Made by a program: the position numbers and the translations under genes. Below, piece by piece: positions 1 to 5,758 of a stretch of DNA of 10,199 bases. The stretch is taken from contig JAEVZE010000233.1 of assembly GCA_023392395.1 (NCBI GenBank), positions 1 to 10,199 of the forward strand, given 5' to 3'. Source of the DNA: Bacillota bacterium. GTDB taxonomy: Bacteria > Bacillota > Clostridia > Christensenellales > Aristaeellaceae. The notes beneath the pieces were generated by a model. It saw nothing but the letters and a program-made list of their open reading frames with translations, made no database searches and was not told the origin of the DNA. The first letter of the stretch is position 1; the number at the start of each line of letters is the position of its first letter.

Positions 1-1
1 C

Positions 2-418
2 CTCAGCCTCGTCAAGGGCGTACCCAAGCAAGAGGTTCAAAGCATCCGGCTGATCGCGGGTCACGGCGTCGAGGGCGACGCCCACGCGGGCCTTTGGCAC
101 CGGCAGGTGAGCCTGCTGGCCGAGGAAAGCATCGACCGGATGCGCGAAATGGGGCTGACTGATCTGGCCCACGGCGCGTTCGGCGAGAACATCAATACGC
201 TGGGCATGGATCTGTGCGGCCTTCTGGTCGGGACGCGGCTGCGCGTTGGGGAAGCGGAGCTGGAAGTCACGCAGATCGGCAAGGACTGCCACAACGACGG
301 CTGCGCCATCAAAAAGGCCACCGGCCAGTGCGTGATGCCCACCGACGGTGTGTTTGCCGTTGTGGTTCTGGGCGGCGAGGTTCGTGCGGGAGACGAGATC
401 GAAGCGATTGAAGGCTAA
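2..418 (+). CDS. MOSC domain protein, 5' end cut by window edge
   Basis: The visible 138 residues form most of a stand-alone MOSC domain, the sulfur-carrier fold shared with the C-terminus of molybdenum cofactor sulfurase. The frame is open from the left edge to TAA. Family-typical motifs in order are GVEGDAHAG followed by WHRQVSLL (about residues 24-41), GAFGEN (about 60-65), and a cysteine-bearing block GKDCHNDGCAIK with cysteines near 96 and 101 and another near 110 just before VMPTDGVFA. Small clostridial MOSC proteins are usually about 145-155 residues, so only some 10-15 N-terminal residues seem to be missing. Such proteins often sit near molybdopterin biosynthesis genes, but the upstream neighbourhood is not visible. 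The real partner or substrate of these short MOSC proteins is not settled, so a role in sulfur or metal transfer for molybdoenzymes is inferred from the family only. Confidence 0.9.
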   Translation, partial: LSLVKGVPKQEVQSIRLIAGHGVEGDAHAGLWHRQVSLLAEESIDRMREMGLTDLAHGAFGENINTLGMDLCGLLVGTRLRVGEAELEVTQIGKDCHNDGCAIKKATGQCVMPTDGVFAVVVLGGEVRAGDEIEAIEG

Positions 419-436
419 TACGGATTCAAATCATGA

Positions 437-466
437 AACGCGGGCGTTCCAGGGGACGTCCGCGTT
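437..466 (+). terminator. Hairpin terminator after the MOSC gene
   Basis: An 11-bp stem (437-447 with 456-466, one G-T pair) encloses an 8-base loop and starts 18 bases after the MOSC stop codon. The downstream T-tract is short and broken by A (TTAATTTG), so it may be only moderately efficient. Position and stem quality make intrinsic termination the most likely role. Confidence 0.6.
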
Positions 467-645
467 AATTTGTGGATTTGCGTTTCAGACGCGTCAACGC
501 GTGTGAAGAAATTCAGCGGAATCCTTCACCGCCCGGATACGGGGGAAGAGGGCAAGTGTTCCGTGATGCCAATTATGGGCAGCGATGTGTTACTGTCAGA
601 GACTTACAATAATTTTGATGAATTATTAATTTTTTGTAGAACCCT
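467..645. other. Gene-free gap with an AT-rich island upstream of the transporter promoter
   Basis: I see no credible gene here. From about 480 to 590 the DNA is mixed in composition, with a small 5-bp hairpin at 489-502 (ACGCG, loop TCAA, CGCGT). From about 595 the sequence turns sharply AT-rich, unlike the rest of the window. It holds a perfect 7-bp dyad, AATAATT at 608-614 and AATTATT at 621-627, followed by a run of six T at 630-635. Relative to the predicted start of the downstream transcript (about 679) the T-run lies near -45 and the dyad near -52 to -71. That suits an UP element, an operator, or both. The elements are seen directly; their roles are inferred. Confidence 0.45.
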
Positions 646-672
646 TTGAATGTGCGCCGGATATGGTATAAT
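646..672 (+). promoter_or_regulatory. Extended -10 promoter of the transporter operon
   Basis: A perfect TATAAT lies at 667-672 and is preceded by TG one base upstream (664-665), which is the extended -10 form. A weaker -35 candidate is TTGAAT at 646-651 with a 15-base spacer, or TTTGAA at 645-650 with 16 bases. Transcription would start near 679, leaving a leader of about 205 bases before the binding-protein gene. Confidence 0.75.
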
Positions 673-678
673 GACAAC

Positions 679-884
679 AAAAAATACGTTAAAAACTCTT
701 TTTCGGTGGCAAGGGCGCCCTGAAATAAGCTCTGGAAAATCAAAAGGTTTTCATTAAGAATGGGAGATCCCGGACCGGCGTTTGAATGAGCAAACTGCGC
801 GGACACACCTGCCTTGCCCACATCGTTTCAAGAGGAGTCATACCCAGACTGCCTTGAAAAATACACTCCGGAGGAGAGGAAACC
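679..884 (+). promoter_or_regulatory. Long structured 5' leader of the transporter mRNA
   Basis: About 205 bases separate the predicted transcript start from the start codon. Visible structure includes the 10-bp palindrome AGGGCGCCCT (712-721), a short hairpin GTTTG/CAAAC (780-784 and 791-795), and a longer imperfect hairpin: TTTCAAG 826-832 with CTTGAAA 853-859, and inside it AGTC 836-839 with GACT 847-850. GGAGT at 834-838 could instead pair with ACTCC at 865-869, next to the Shine-Dalgarno region. Mutually exclusive pairing near the ribosome site is a common feature of regulatory leaders. I cannot match the leader to a known riboswitch class; purine, FMN and cobalamin consensus cores are not intact. 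No convincing small open frame was found in it. Confidence 0.4.
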
Positions 885-1859
885 ATGAAAAAAAGCATGA
901 GGTTTGTGGCCCTGGTTCTTTCGATTCTGCTGACACTCGGCCTGATGGCGGGCGCCACCGCCGAATCGGACAAGAAGGTCAAGGTTGCGCTGATCCTGGA
1001 AGGCGCAATTTCCGACATGAGCTGGAACGCGACCGCCTACAACGGCCTCAAGAAGATCGAGGCGCTGGGCGCCGAGGTCAAGTACATTGAGAACACGCCC
1101 GCCTCTTCCGTGGCCGACGCGATCCGCACCTTCGGCGACGAAGGCTACAACGTGATCTTCCTGTCGACCAACAGCTATGCCGACGCCGGCGCCGCCACCG
1201 CCAAGGAGTATCCGGACACCCAGTTCTTCTTCATCAACTCCAGCGTCGTGGACACCAACTGCGCGTCCTTCGTCATTCAGGACGCCGAACAGGGATTCCT
1301 GATGGGCGCTCTGTCCGCGCTGCTCTCCACCTCCAAGACCGTCGGCTTCATCGGCGGCCTGGAGATCCAGCCGATCAAGAACGGCGCGCAGGGCTTCGCG
1401 CAGGGCGTCGCCTACGTCGATCCTTCGATCAAGGTTCTGTCCCAGAACACCGGCAGCTTTGACGATGTCAACGCTGCCAAGGAGCTGGCCAAGTCCTTCA
1501 TCGGCCAAGGTGCGGACGTACTGTCCCCGATGGCCAACCAGGCTTCTCTGGGCGTGATGGAAGCGGCCCAGGAGAGCGAAGGCAAGTGCAAGGGCATCGG
1601 CTCCGGCCTCAATCAGGAGACCGTCGCGCCTGACGCCGCCGTCACCGCGATCGTGAAGGATACCTCCATTGCCTATGAGGCGGCCTACAAGGCCTACCTG
1701 TCCGGCACGCTGCCCTCTGAGCCCATCAAGATGGGCGCCGCGCAGGGCGTGGTCTACATCGGCGACTACTACACCTCCGTGTCCGACGACGTGAAGGCCA
1801 AGCTCGCCGACATCTATGCCAAGCTGGCTTCCGGTGAAATCACCATCACGCTGCAGTAA
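885..1859 (+). CDS. BMP-family ABC transporter substrate-binding protein
   Basis: This 324-residue protein is the extracytoplasmic receptor of an ABC importer of the Med/BmpA/PnrA type, whose characterised members mostly bind purine nucleosides. The start is ATG 885, with GGAGAGG at 873-879 well placed. A signal peptide is clear: positive MKKSMR, a hydrophobic core at about residues 7-22, and a probable signal peptidase I site after ATA (26/27). There is no cysteine, so no lipobox, which is unusual for a Gram-positive binding protein. The mature part starts KVKVALILEGAISDMSWN, the usual family opening, followed by TVGFIGGLEIQP and GADVLSPMANQASLGVMEAAQE, typical of the second lobe and hinge. 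Two permeases and an ATPase follow. The ligand is not certain: nucleosides are most likely, but relatives also bind riboflavin (Treponema RfuA). Confidence 0.92.
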   Translation: MKKSMRFVALVLSILLTLGLMAGATAESDKKVKVALILEGAISDMSWNATAYNGLKKIEALGAEVKYIENTPASSVADAIRTFGDEGYNVIFLSTNSYADAGAATAKEYPDTQFFFINSSVVDTNCASFVIQDAEQGFLMGALSALLSTSKTVGFIGGLEIQPIKNGAQGFAQGVAYVDPSIKVLSQNTGSFDDVNAAKELAKSFIGQGADVLSPMANQASLGVMEAAQESEGKCKGIGSGLNQETVAPDAAVTAIVKDTSIAYEAAYKAYLSGTLPSEPIKMGAAQGVVYIGDYYTSVSDDVKAKLADIYAKLASGEITITLQ

Positions 1860-2014
1860 CACCCGGCAAAACACCAAGGTCCGGTCCGGCTGCGGGAGCG
1901 GCCGGACCGGATTTGGCGCAAACAAAGTGTTGTCTTTTTTCAAACCAGATTTTCCCGACGGATCGGGTTCGGCCGCGTCCGGGCTCGGCCTCTACACTTG
2001 CGGGAGGGGATTCA
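1860..2014 (+). other. Intercistronic spacer with strong hairpins, binding protein to permease
   Basis: The 155-base spacer holds a perfect GC-rich inverted repeat at 1881-1910: CCGGTCCGGC pairs with GCCGGACCGG, and the stem extends inward by three more pairs including one G-T pair, giving about 13 bp with a GGGA tetraloop. No T-run follows directly, so it is not a standard terminator. Smaller stems follow: CCCGA/TCGGG at 1954-1967 and GGCCG/CGGCC at 1971-1990. A T6 run sits at 1935-1940. I find no good promoter. The likely role is to protect the 3' end of a processed binding-protein message, or to stop part of transcription, so that the receptor is made in excess over the membrane parts. That role is inferred from similar hairpins in other importer operons. 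Confidence 0.6.
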
Positions 2015-3142
2015 ATGACCGCCAGTAGCCTTTTTGGCAAGCTTAGGTCGGGCCTGAAGAGCGTCTATTATCCGGTTGCGGCGCTCGTCATATCGCTTCT
2101 GATCGGAAGCGTCGTCATCCTGTTGACGTCGGCGTCTAGTCCAATCGAGGCGTATCAGGCGATGTTCAAGGGGGCGTTCGGTACGCCGCGCGCCTGGGAC
2201 GAGACGTTCGTCAAGGCGATTCCGTTCATGTTCACGGCGCTCAGTTTTGCCATCGCAAGGCGGTGTGGCATCATCAACCTGGGCGCGGAAGGACAGTTCA
2301 AGATCGGCGCGCTGGCCGCGACGCTCGTGGGCGTCAACTTCCAGGGCCTGCCGATCTGGATTCACCTGCCGATGGCCCTTGCGACCGGCTTCCTTGGCGG
2401 CGCGGTCTACGGCTTGATCGTAGGCCTTCTCAAGATCCGCTTCGGCGCGAGCGAACTGATCACCACGATCATGCTCAACTACGTGGCGTCGCAGTTTCTG
2501 GATTTCTGCGTCAACGGGCCGATGAAGGACAGCGCCAACAGCTCCTACCCGCAAAGCGCGCAGCTTTTCGACAGCGCGATCATGCCCAAGCTCTTCGGCG
2601 GCACGTCCCGGCTGCACTGGGGTTTGGTGCTGGTGATCGTCATGATCGTGTTCTACTACTTCTTCCTGTGGAAGACCACCAAGGGCTTTGAAATGCGTGT
2701 GGTGGGCCTGAACCCCAGCGCGGGCGCTTACGCGGGCATGAGCATTCAGAAGTCCAGCCTGCTCTCGATGTTCTTGGCGGGCGGGTTTGCGGGGCTTGGC
2801 GGCTGCGTGGAGATCATCGCGGTGCAGTTCCGGCTCATGCTGACCTCCTTCAGCATTTCCTACGGCTTCACCGGCATCGCGGTGGCGTTGATGGGCAACA
2901 ACAACCCCGTCGGCATTTTCCTGTCGGGCATCCTGTTCGGCGGCCTGCAGTCCGGTTCCCTCAAGATGCAGACGCTGACCGATGTCAGTTCCTCCGTGGT
3001 CCTGGTCGTGCAGGCGCTGATCATTCTGTTCATCGCCGGGCGCTCCATGTTCATCTGGAAGAAGAAAGTTAAGGCGATCAACGTCAAGGGGCCGTCTGAC
3101 CCCACAAAGCCCATTGTGGATGCGGGAGGTGAGCCGGTATGA
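2015..3142 (+). CDS. ABC transporter permease 1, NupP/YufP-like (BPD_transp_2 family)
   Basis: This 375-residue integral membrane protein forms half of the channel. I chose ATG 2015 because GGAGGGG lies at 2003-2009. The same frame is open back to about 1913, but that stretch has no ribosome site and is not hydrophobic. The first membrane span is at about residues 20-38. The family hallmark NLGAEGQFKIGA (about 88-99) follows a second hydrophobic stretch, and several further spans continue to about residue 350, with a charged cytoplasmic tail after WKKKVKAI. Length and motif fit the larger permease of nucleoside importers of the BmpA-NupABC type. The stop overlaps the next start in ATGA, so the two permeases are probably translationally coupled, as expected for subunits made in equal amounts. 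Confidence 0.93.
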   Translation: MTASSLFGKLRSGLKSVYYPVAALVISLLIGSVVILLTSASSPIEAYQAMFKGAFGTPRAWDETFVKAIPFMFTALSFAIARRCGIINLGAEGQFKIGALAATLVGVNFQGLPIWIHLPMALATGFLGGAVYGLIVGLLKIRFGASELITTIMLNYVASQFLDFCVNGPMKDSANSSYPQSAQLFDSAIMPKLFGGTSRLHWGLVLVIVMIVFYYFFLWKTTKGFEMRVVGLNPSAGAYAGMSIQKSSLLSMFLAGGFAGLGGCVEIIAVQFRLMLTSFSISYGFTGIAVALMGNNNPVGIFLSGILFGGLQSGSLKMQTLTDVSSSVVLVVQALIILFIAGRSMFIWKKKVKAINVKGPSDPTKPIVDAGGEPV

Positions 3143-4056
3143 ACATTCTGGTCAGCTTTCTCTCCTCGATGATCATGTTGTCCACGCCGACCCTAATCGC
3201 ATCTCTTGGCATTGTGTTCAGCGAGCGCGCTGGCATCGTCAACATCGGCACCGAGGGCATGATGCTGATGGGCGCGCTGGCGGGTGTCATCGGTTCGATG
3301 GTGACCGGCAGCGTCTGGCTGGGCGCGCTGATTGCGATGATCGTGGCCATGCTGTTTGCGGCCATCTTTGCGTTCTTTACCGTCGTGGTCAAGGCGGACC
3401 AGACCGTCATCGGTACCGGCATGAACATCCTGGCGTCGGGCCTGACGATCACAGTCAACCGCGCGGTATTCGGCGCTTCCACCAGCCCGCCTAAGATCGA
3501 CGTGTTCGGCAAAGCGCCGATCCCGTTCCTGTCCGACATTCCTGTTTTAGGGCCGGTCCTGTTCAACCAGCCCCTCCCGGTGTACATTGCGTTTCTTCTG
3601 GTACCGGCGGCCTGGTTTGTGATGTTCCGCACCAACACGGGCCTTAAGCTGCGCGCCGTGGGCGAGAACCCCAGGGCCTGTGACACGGTGGGCATCAACG
3701 TAGCCCGCACCCGCTTCATGAGCGTGTTGTACTCGGGCCTCATGGCCGGTTTCGCCGGGGCGTTTGTGTCGATGGGACAGATGTCGTTCTTCACCGAAAA
3801 CATGATCGCGGGCGGCGGCTTCATGGCGCTGGCGGCGGTGGTGTTCGGTAACTATACGCCCGTGGGCGTGATGGGCGCGGCGCTGGTCTTCGGCGCGAGC
3901 AACGCGCTGAAATTCCAGCTCCAGGCGTGGAGCACCGGCATACCTTCGCAGATCCTCGTGATGCTGCCCTACATCATCACGATCCTGGCGCTCTGCGGAC
4001 TGATCCGGCGCAGCAACAAACCCGCTTCGAGCGCCATCCCCTACGTGAAGGAATAG
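3139..4056 (+). CDS. ABC transporter permease 2, NupQ/YufQ-like (BPD_transp_2 family)
   Basis: This 305-residue membrane protein pairs with the preceding permease. The start at 3139 overlaps the upstream stop by four bases (ATGA) and has an excellent Shine-Dalgarno, GGAGGTGA, at 3125-3132. The family motif NIGTEGMMLMGA appears at about residues 35-46, the equivalent of NLGAEGQ in its partner, and hydrophobic spans fill nearly the whole protein (about 8-28, 42-62, 66-88, 140-160, 190-215, 230-255 and 270-290, judged by eye). It lacks the long N-terminal region of permease 1, as is normal for the smaller subunit. The stop codon TAG overlaps the AGGAGG that serves the ATPase gene, another sign of tight coupling. 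Confidence 0.93.
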   Translation: MNILVSFLSSMIMLSTPTLIASLGIVFSERAGIVNIGTEGMMLMGALAGVIGSMVTGSVWLGALIAMIVAMLFAAIFAFFTVVVKADQTVIGTGMNILASGLTITVNRAVFGASTSPPKIDVFGKAPIPFLSDIPVLGPVLFNQPLPVYIAFLLVPAAWFVMFRTNTGLKLRAVGENPRACDTVGINVARTRFMSVLYSGLMAGFAGAFVSMGQMSFFTENMIAGGGFMALAAVVFGNYTPVGVMGAALVFGASNALKFQLQAWSTGIPSQILVMLPYIITILALCGLIRRSNKPASSAIPYVKE

Positions 4057-4067
4057 GAGGCAGCGGC

Positions 4068-5588
4068 ATGGCACTACTGGAAATGCATCATGTGACCAAG
4101 CGTTTCGGCCCGGTCGTCGCCAACCAGGACGTGAACCTGTCCGTCGAGCGCGGCGAAGTGCACGCCCTCCTGGGCGAGAACGGCGCGGGCAAGTCCACGC
4201 TGATGAACATTCTGTACGGCATGTACGCGCAAAGCGAGGGCGAAATCCTCTACAACGGGAAATGCGTGCGCATCCGCGATCCGAAGCAGGCCATTGAGCT
4301 GGGCATCGGCATGGTGCATCAGCACTTCATGCTGATCCCGGCGCTCAGCGCCATCGAAAACGTGGTGCTTGGCTACGCGGGCAACCGCGAAATGCTGGAT
4401 CTGAAGGCGGCGGCCGCCCGCTTCACGGAGATGGCGGCGCGCTACAACATGAACATCGACCCCTGGTGCAAGGTGGAGCAGCTTTCCGTGGGTCAGCAGC
4501 AGCGCCTGGAGATTCTGAAGGCGCTGTACCGGAACGTGGAACTGCTGATTCTGGACGAGCCCACCGCGGTCTTGACGCCGCAGGAGGTCGAAGGCCTGTT
4601 CGATATGATCCGGCAGCTGACCCGCGAGGGTAAGACCGTCATCTTCATCAGCCACAAGCTGGGCGAGATCATGACCATCTGCGACCGTTGCACGGTACTG
4701 CGGCTGGGCAAGGTGGCGGCCGCGGGCATCCCGATCAAGGACATCACCGACAAACAGCAGCTGGCGGCGCTGATGGTGGGCCAGAGCGTGGACCTGGTGG
4801 TCAAGAAAAAGCCCGCCACCCCCGGCAAGGCCGTCCTGAAGGTGGAACGCCTATCCTGCCTGAGCGCAAGACACCTGCCCGCGGTGCGCGAAGTGTCCTT
4901 TGAAATCAAGGAAGGCGAGATTCTGTCCGTCTGCGGCGTGGACGGCAACGGCCAGTCGGAATTGGTGAAGGCCATCTGCGGGCTGATCAAGCCCACCAGC
5001 GGCAAGATTGCGATCGACGGCGAGAACGTGACCGGGAAGCCCCCCAGGGAAGTGCTGAAGCGCGGCGTGTCCCACATCCCGGAGGACCGCCACAAGATGG
5101 GCATGGTCGCGAAGATGAACATCCGCGAGAACCTGACGCTCATGAGCTACGACCAGAGTCCGTTCTCGGTGAAAGGCGTACTGCGCTGGCGCTGGATCGA
5201 CAAACACGCCGCCGACCTGTGCGCGCGCTATAACGTGAAGACGCCCAACGTGTCGGAGTTCGCGGGCAACCTGTCGGGCGGCAACCAGCAGAAGTTCGTC
5301 GTCGGGCGCGAGCTGGACCGCAAGCCCAAGCTGCTGGTGGCGGTGCATCCGTCGCGGGGCCTTGACATTGGCGCCACCAAGTACATCCAGGCGCGCATCA
5401 TCGAGGAACGCGACCGCGGCGCGGCGGTTCTCCTGGTCTCCACCGAGCTGGACGAGATTCTGGAGATGTCCGACCGCATCCTGGTTCTCTACGAGGGCGA
5501 GGTCATGGGCATCGTGGATCAGGCGGATGCGGATCGCAACTGTCTGGGTCTGATGATGGCGGGCGAACGGGCCAAGGCGCAGGCGTAG
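4068..5588 (+). CDS. ABC transporter ATP-binding protein with two NBDs, NupO/YufO/RbsA-like
   Basis: This 506-residue cytoplasmic ATPase powers the importer. ATG 4068 has AGGAGG at 4055-4060, seven bases upstream; the open frame further upstream lies inside the permease gene and was rejected. The first nucleotide-binding domain is complete: Walker A GENGAGKS (36-43), signature LSVGQQQ (139-145), Walker B LLILDEP with D163/E164, and an H-loop in FISHK. The second domain has signature LSGGNQQK (402-409), but its Walker A reads GVDGNGQS (290-297), without the lysine. Its Walker B reads LLVAVHPSRGLD (from 422), without the usual acidic pair. This asymmetry is known for nucleoside and sugar importers of the class, so one site probably does most hydrolysis. 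The gene is last in the operon, whereas it usually follows the binding-protein gene. Confidence 0.94.
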   Translation: MALLEMHHVTKRFGPVVANQDVNLSVERGEVHALLGENGAGKSTLMNILYGMYAQSEGEILYNGKCVRIRDPKQAIELGIGMVHQHFMLIPALSAIENVVLGYAGNREMLDLKAAAARFTEMAARYNMNIDPWCKVEQLSVGQQQRLEILKALYRNVELLILDEPTAVLTPQEVEGLFDMIRQLTREGKTVIFISHKLGEIMTICDRCTVLRLGKVAAAGIPIKDITDKQQLAALMVGQSVDLVVKKKPATPGKAVLKVERLSCLSARHLPAVREVSFEIKEGEILSVCGVDGNGQSELVKAICGLIKPTSGKIAIDGENVTGKPPREVLKRGVSHIPEDRHKMGMVAKMNIRENLTLMSYDQSPFSVKGVLRWRWIDKHAADLCARYNVKTPNVSEFAGNLSGGNQQKFVVGRELDRKPKLLVAVHPSRGLDIGATKYIQARIIEERDRGAAVLLVSTELDEILEMSDRILVLYEGEVMGIVDQADADRNCLGLMMAGERAKAQA

Positions 5589-5612
5589 CGCTCAAAGAAA
5601 CTTGGGTTTGAC

Positions 5613-5637
5613 AGCGGACGGGCAAAGCCCGTCCGCT
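5613..5637 (+). terminator. Terminator of the transporter operon
   Basis: A perfect 11-bp stem (5613-5623 with 5627-5637, AGCGGACGGGC and its complement) closes on an AAA loop, 24 bases after the ATPase stop. The tail is TTCTCTG, pyrimidine-rich rather than a pure T-run. Stem strength and position make this a confident intrinsic terminator. Confidence 0.78.
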
Positions 5638-5715
5638 TCTCTGTACGGCGGAACGTCAGTGTATGTTTGCTGGCGGTGGACGGACATTAATTCTGGAGTG
5701 CCGGGTACCCATTTT

Positions 5716-5743
5716 GCACGGCCGCGCTTGACAGGCACGGCCG
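5716..5743 (+). repeat. 9-bp direct repeat GCACGGCCG flanking the -35 element
   Basis: GCACGGCCG occurs at 5716-5724 and again at 5735-5743, 19 bases apart start to start. TTGACA (5728-5733) sits between the copies, and the second copy lies inside the promoter spacer. Each copy contains the palindrome CGGCCG. The spacing around the promoter suggests a two-site operator, most simply for a repressor. No regulator gene is visible in the window to pair with it. Confidence 0.5.
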
Positions 5744-5756
5744 TATGCTTTATAAC
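5728..5756 (+). promoter_or_regulatory. Strong sigma-70-type promoter of the one-carbon operon
   Basis: A consensus -35 TTGACA (5728-5733) and a -10 TATAAC (5751-5756, one mismatch to TATAAT) are separated by the ideal 17 bases. Transcription should start near 5762-5764. This matters for the next gene, because its only in-frame AUG begins at 5759, just upstream of that point. Confidence 0.8.
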
Positions 5757-5758
5757 AA

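Noticed and set aside
655..813. Fragments recalling purine, FMN and cobalamin riboswitches: GGATATGG at 659-666, TCCCGGACCGGCG near 768-780, and CACCTGCC near 806-813 like the end of a B12 box
   Set aside because: Each class has a strongly conserved core in fixed order. The purine CCGTAAA and GACTA parts are missing and GGATATGG overlaps the promoter. The FMN GCCCGCGA and GCCGACGGT parts are missing. The cobalamin GCCACTG element and a full B12 box are missing. Infernal with RF00167, RF00050 and RF00174 would decide; a score above the gathering cutoff would overturn this.
828..1943. A 371-codon open frame on the minus strand across the binding-protein gene
   Set aside because: It mirrors the codon bias of a GC-rich gene on the other strand, its protein shows no recognisable motif, and it spans the promoter-proximal leader and the hairpin spacer. 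The + strand gene is unambiguous.
1913..2014. Extending permease 1 upstream to about 1913
   Set aside because: The extra residues have no membrane or family character and no ribosome site precedes 1913, whereas GGAGGGG at 2003-2009 serves ATG 2015.
3927..4067. Extending the ATPase upstream to 3927
   Set aside because: This would overlap the permease 2 gene by about 130 bases. The ATPase domain begins with ALLEMHHVTKRFG right after ATG 4068, which has an ideal AGGAGG.
5263..5370. Second nucleotide-binding domain of the ATPase looked damaged (no Walker acidic residues; no Walker A lysine)
   Set aside because: Degeneracy of this half is normal for the nucleoside importer ATPases (YufO/NupO type), so it is not evidence of a decaying gene.
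5703..5710. Palindrome GGGTACCC upstream of the one-carbon promoter
   Set aside because: Eight-base palindromes are common by chance, and this one lies outside the core promoter without a partner site.
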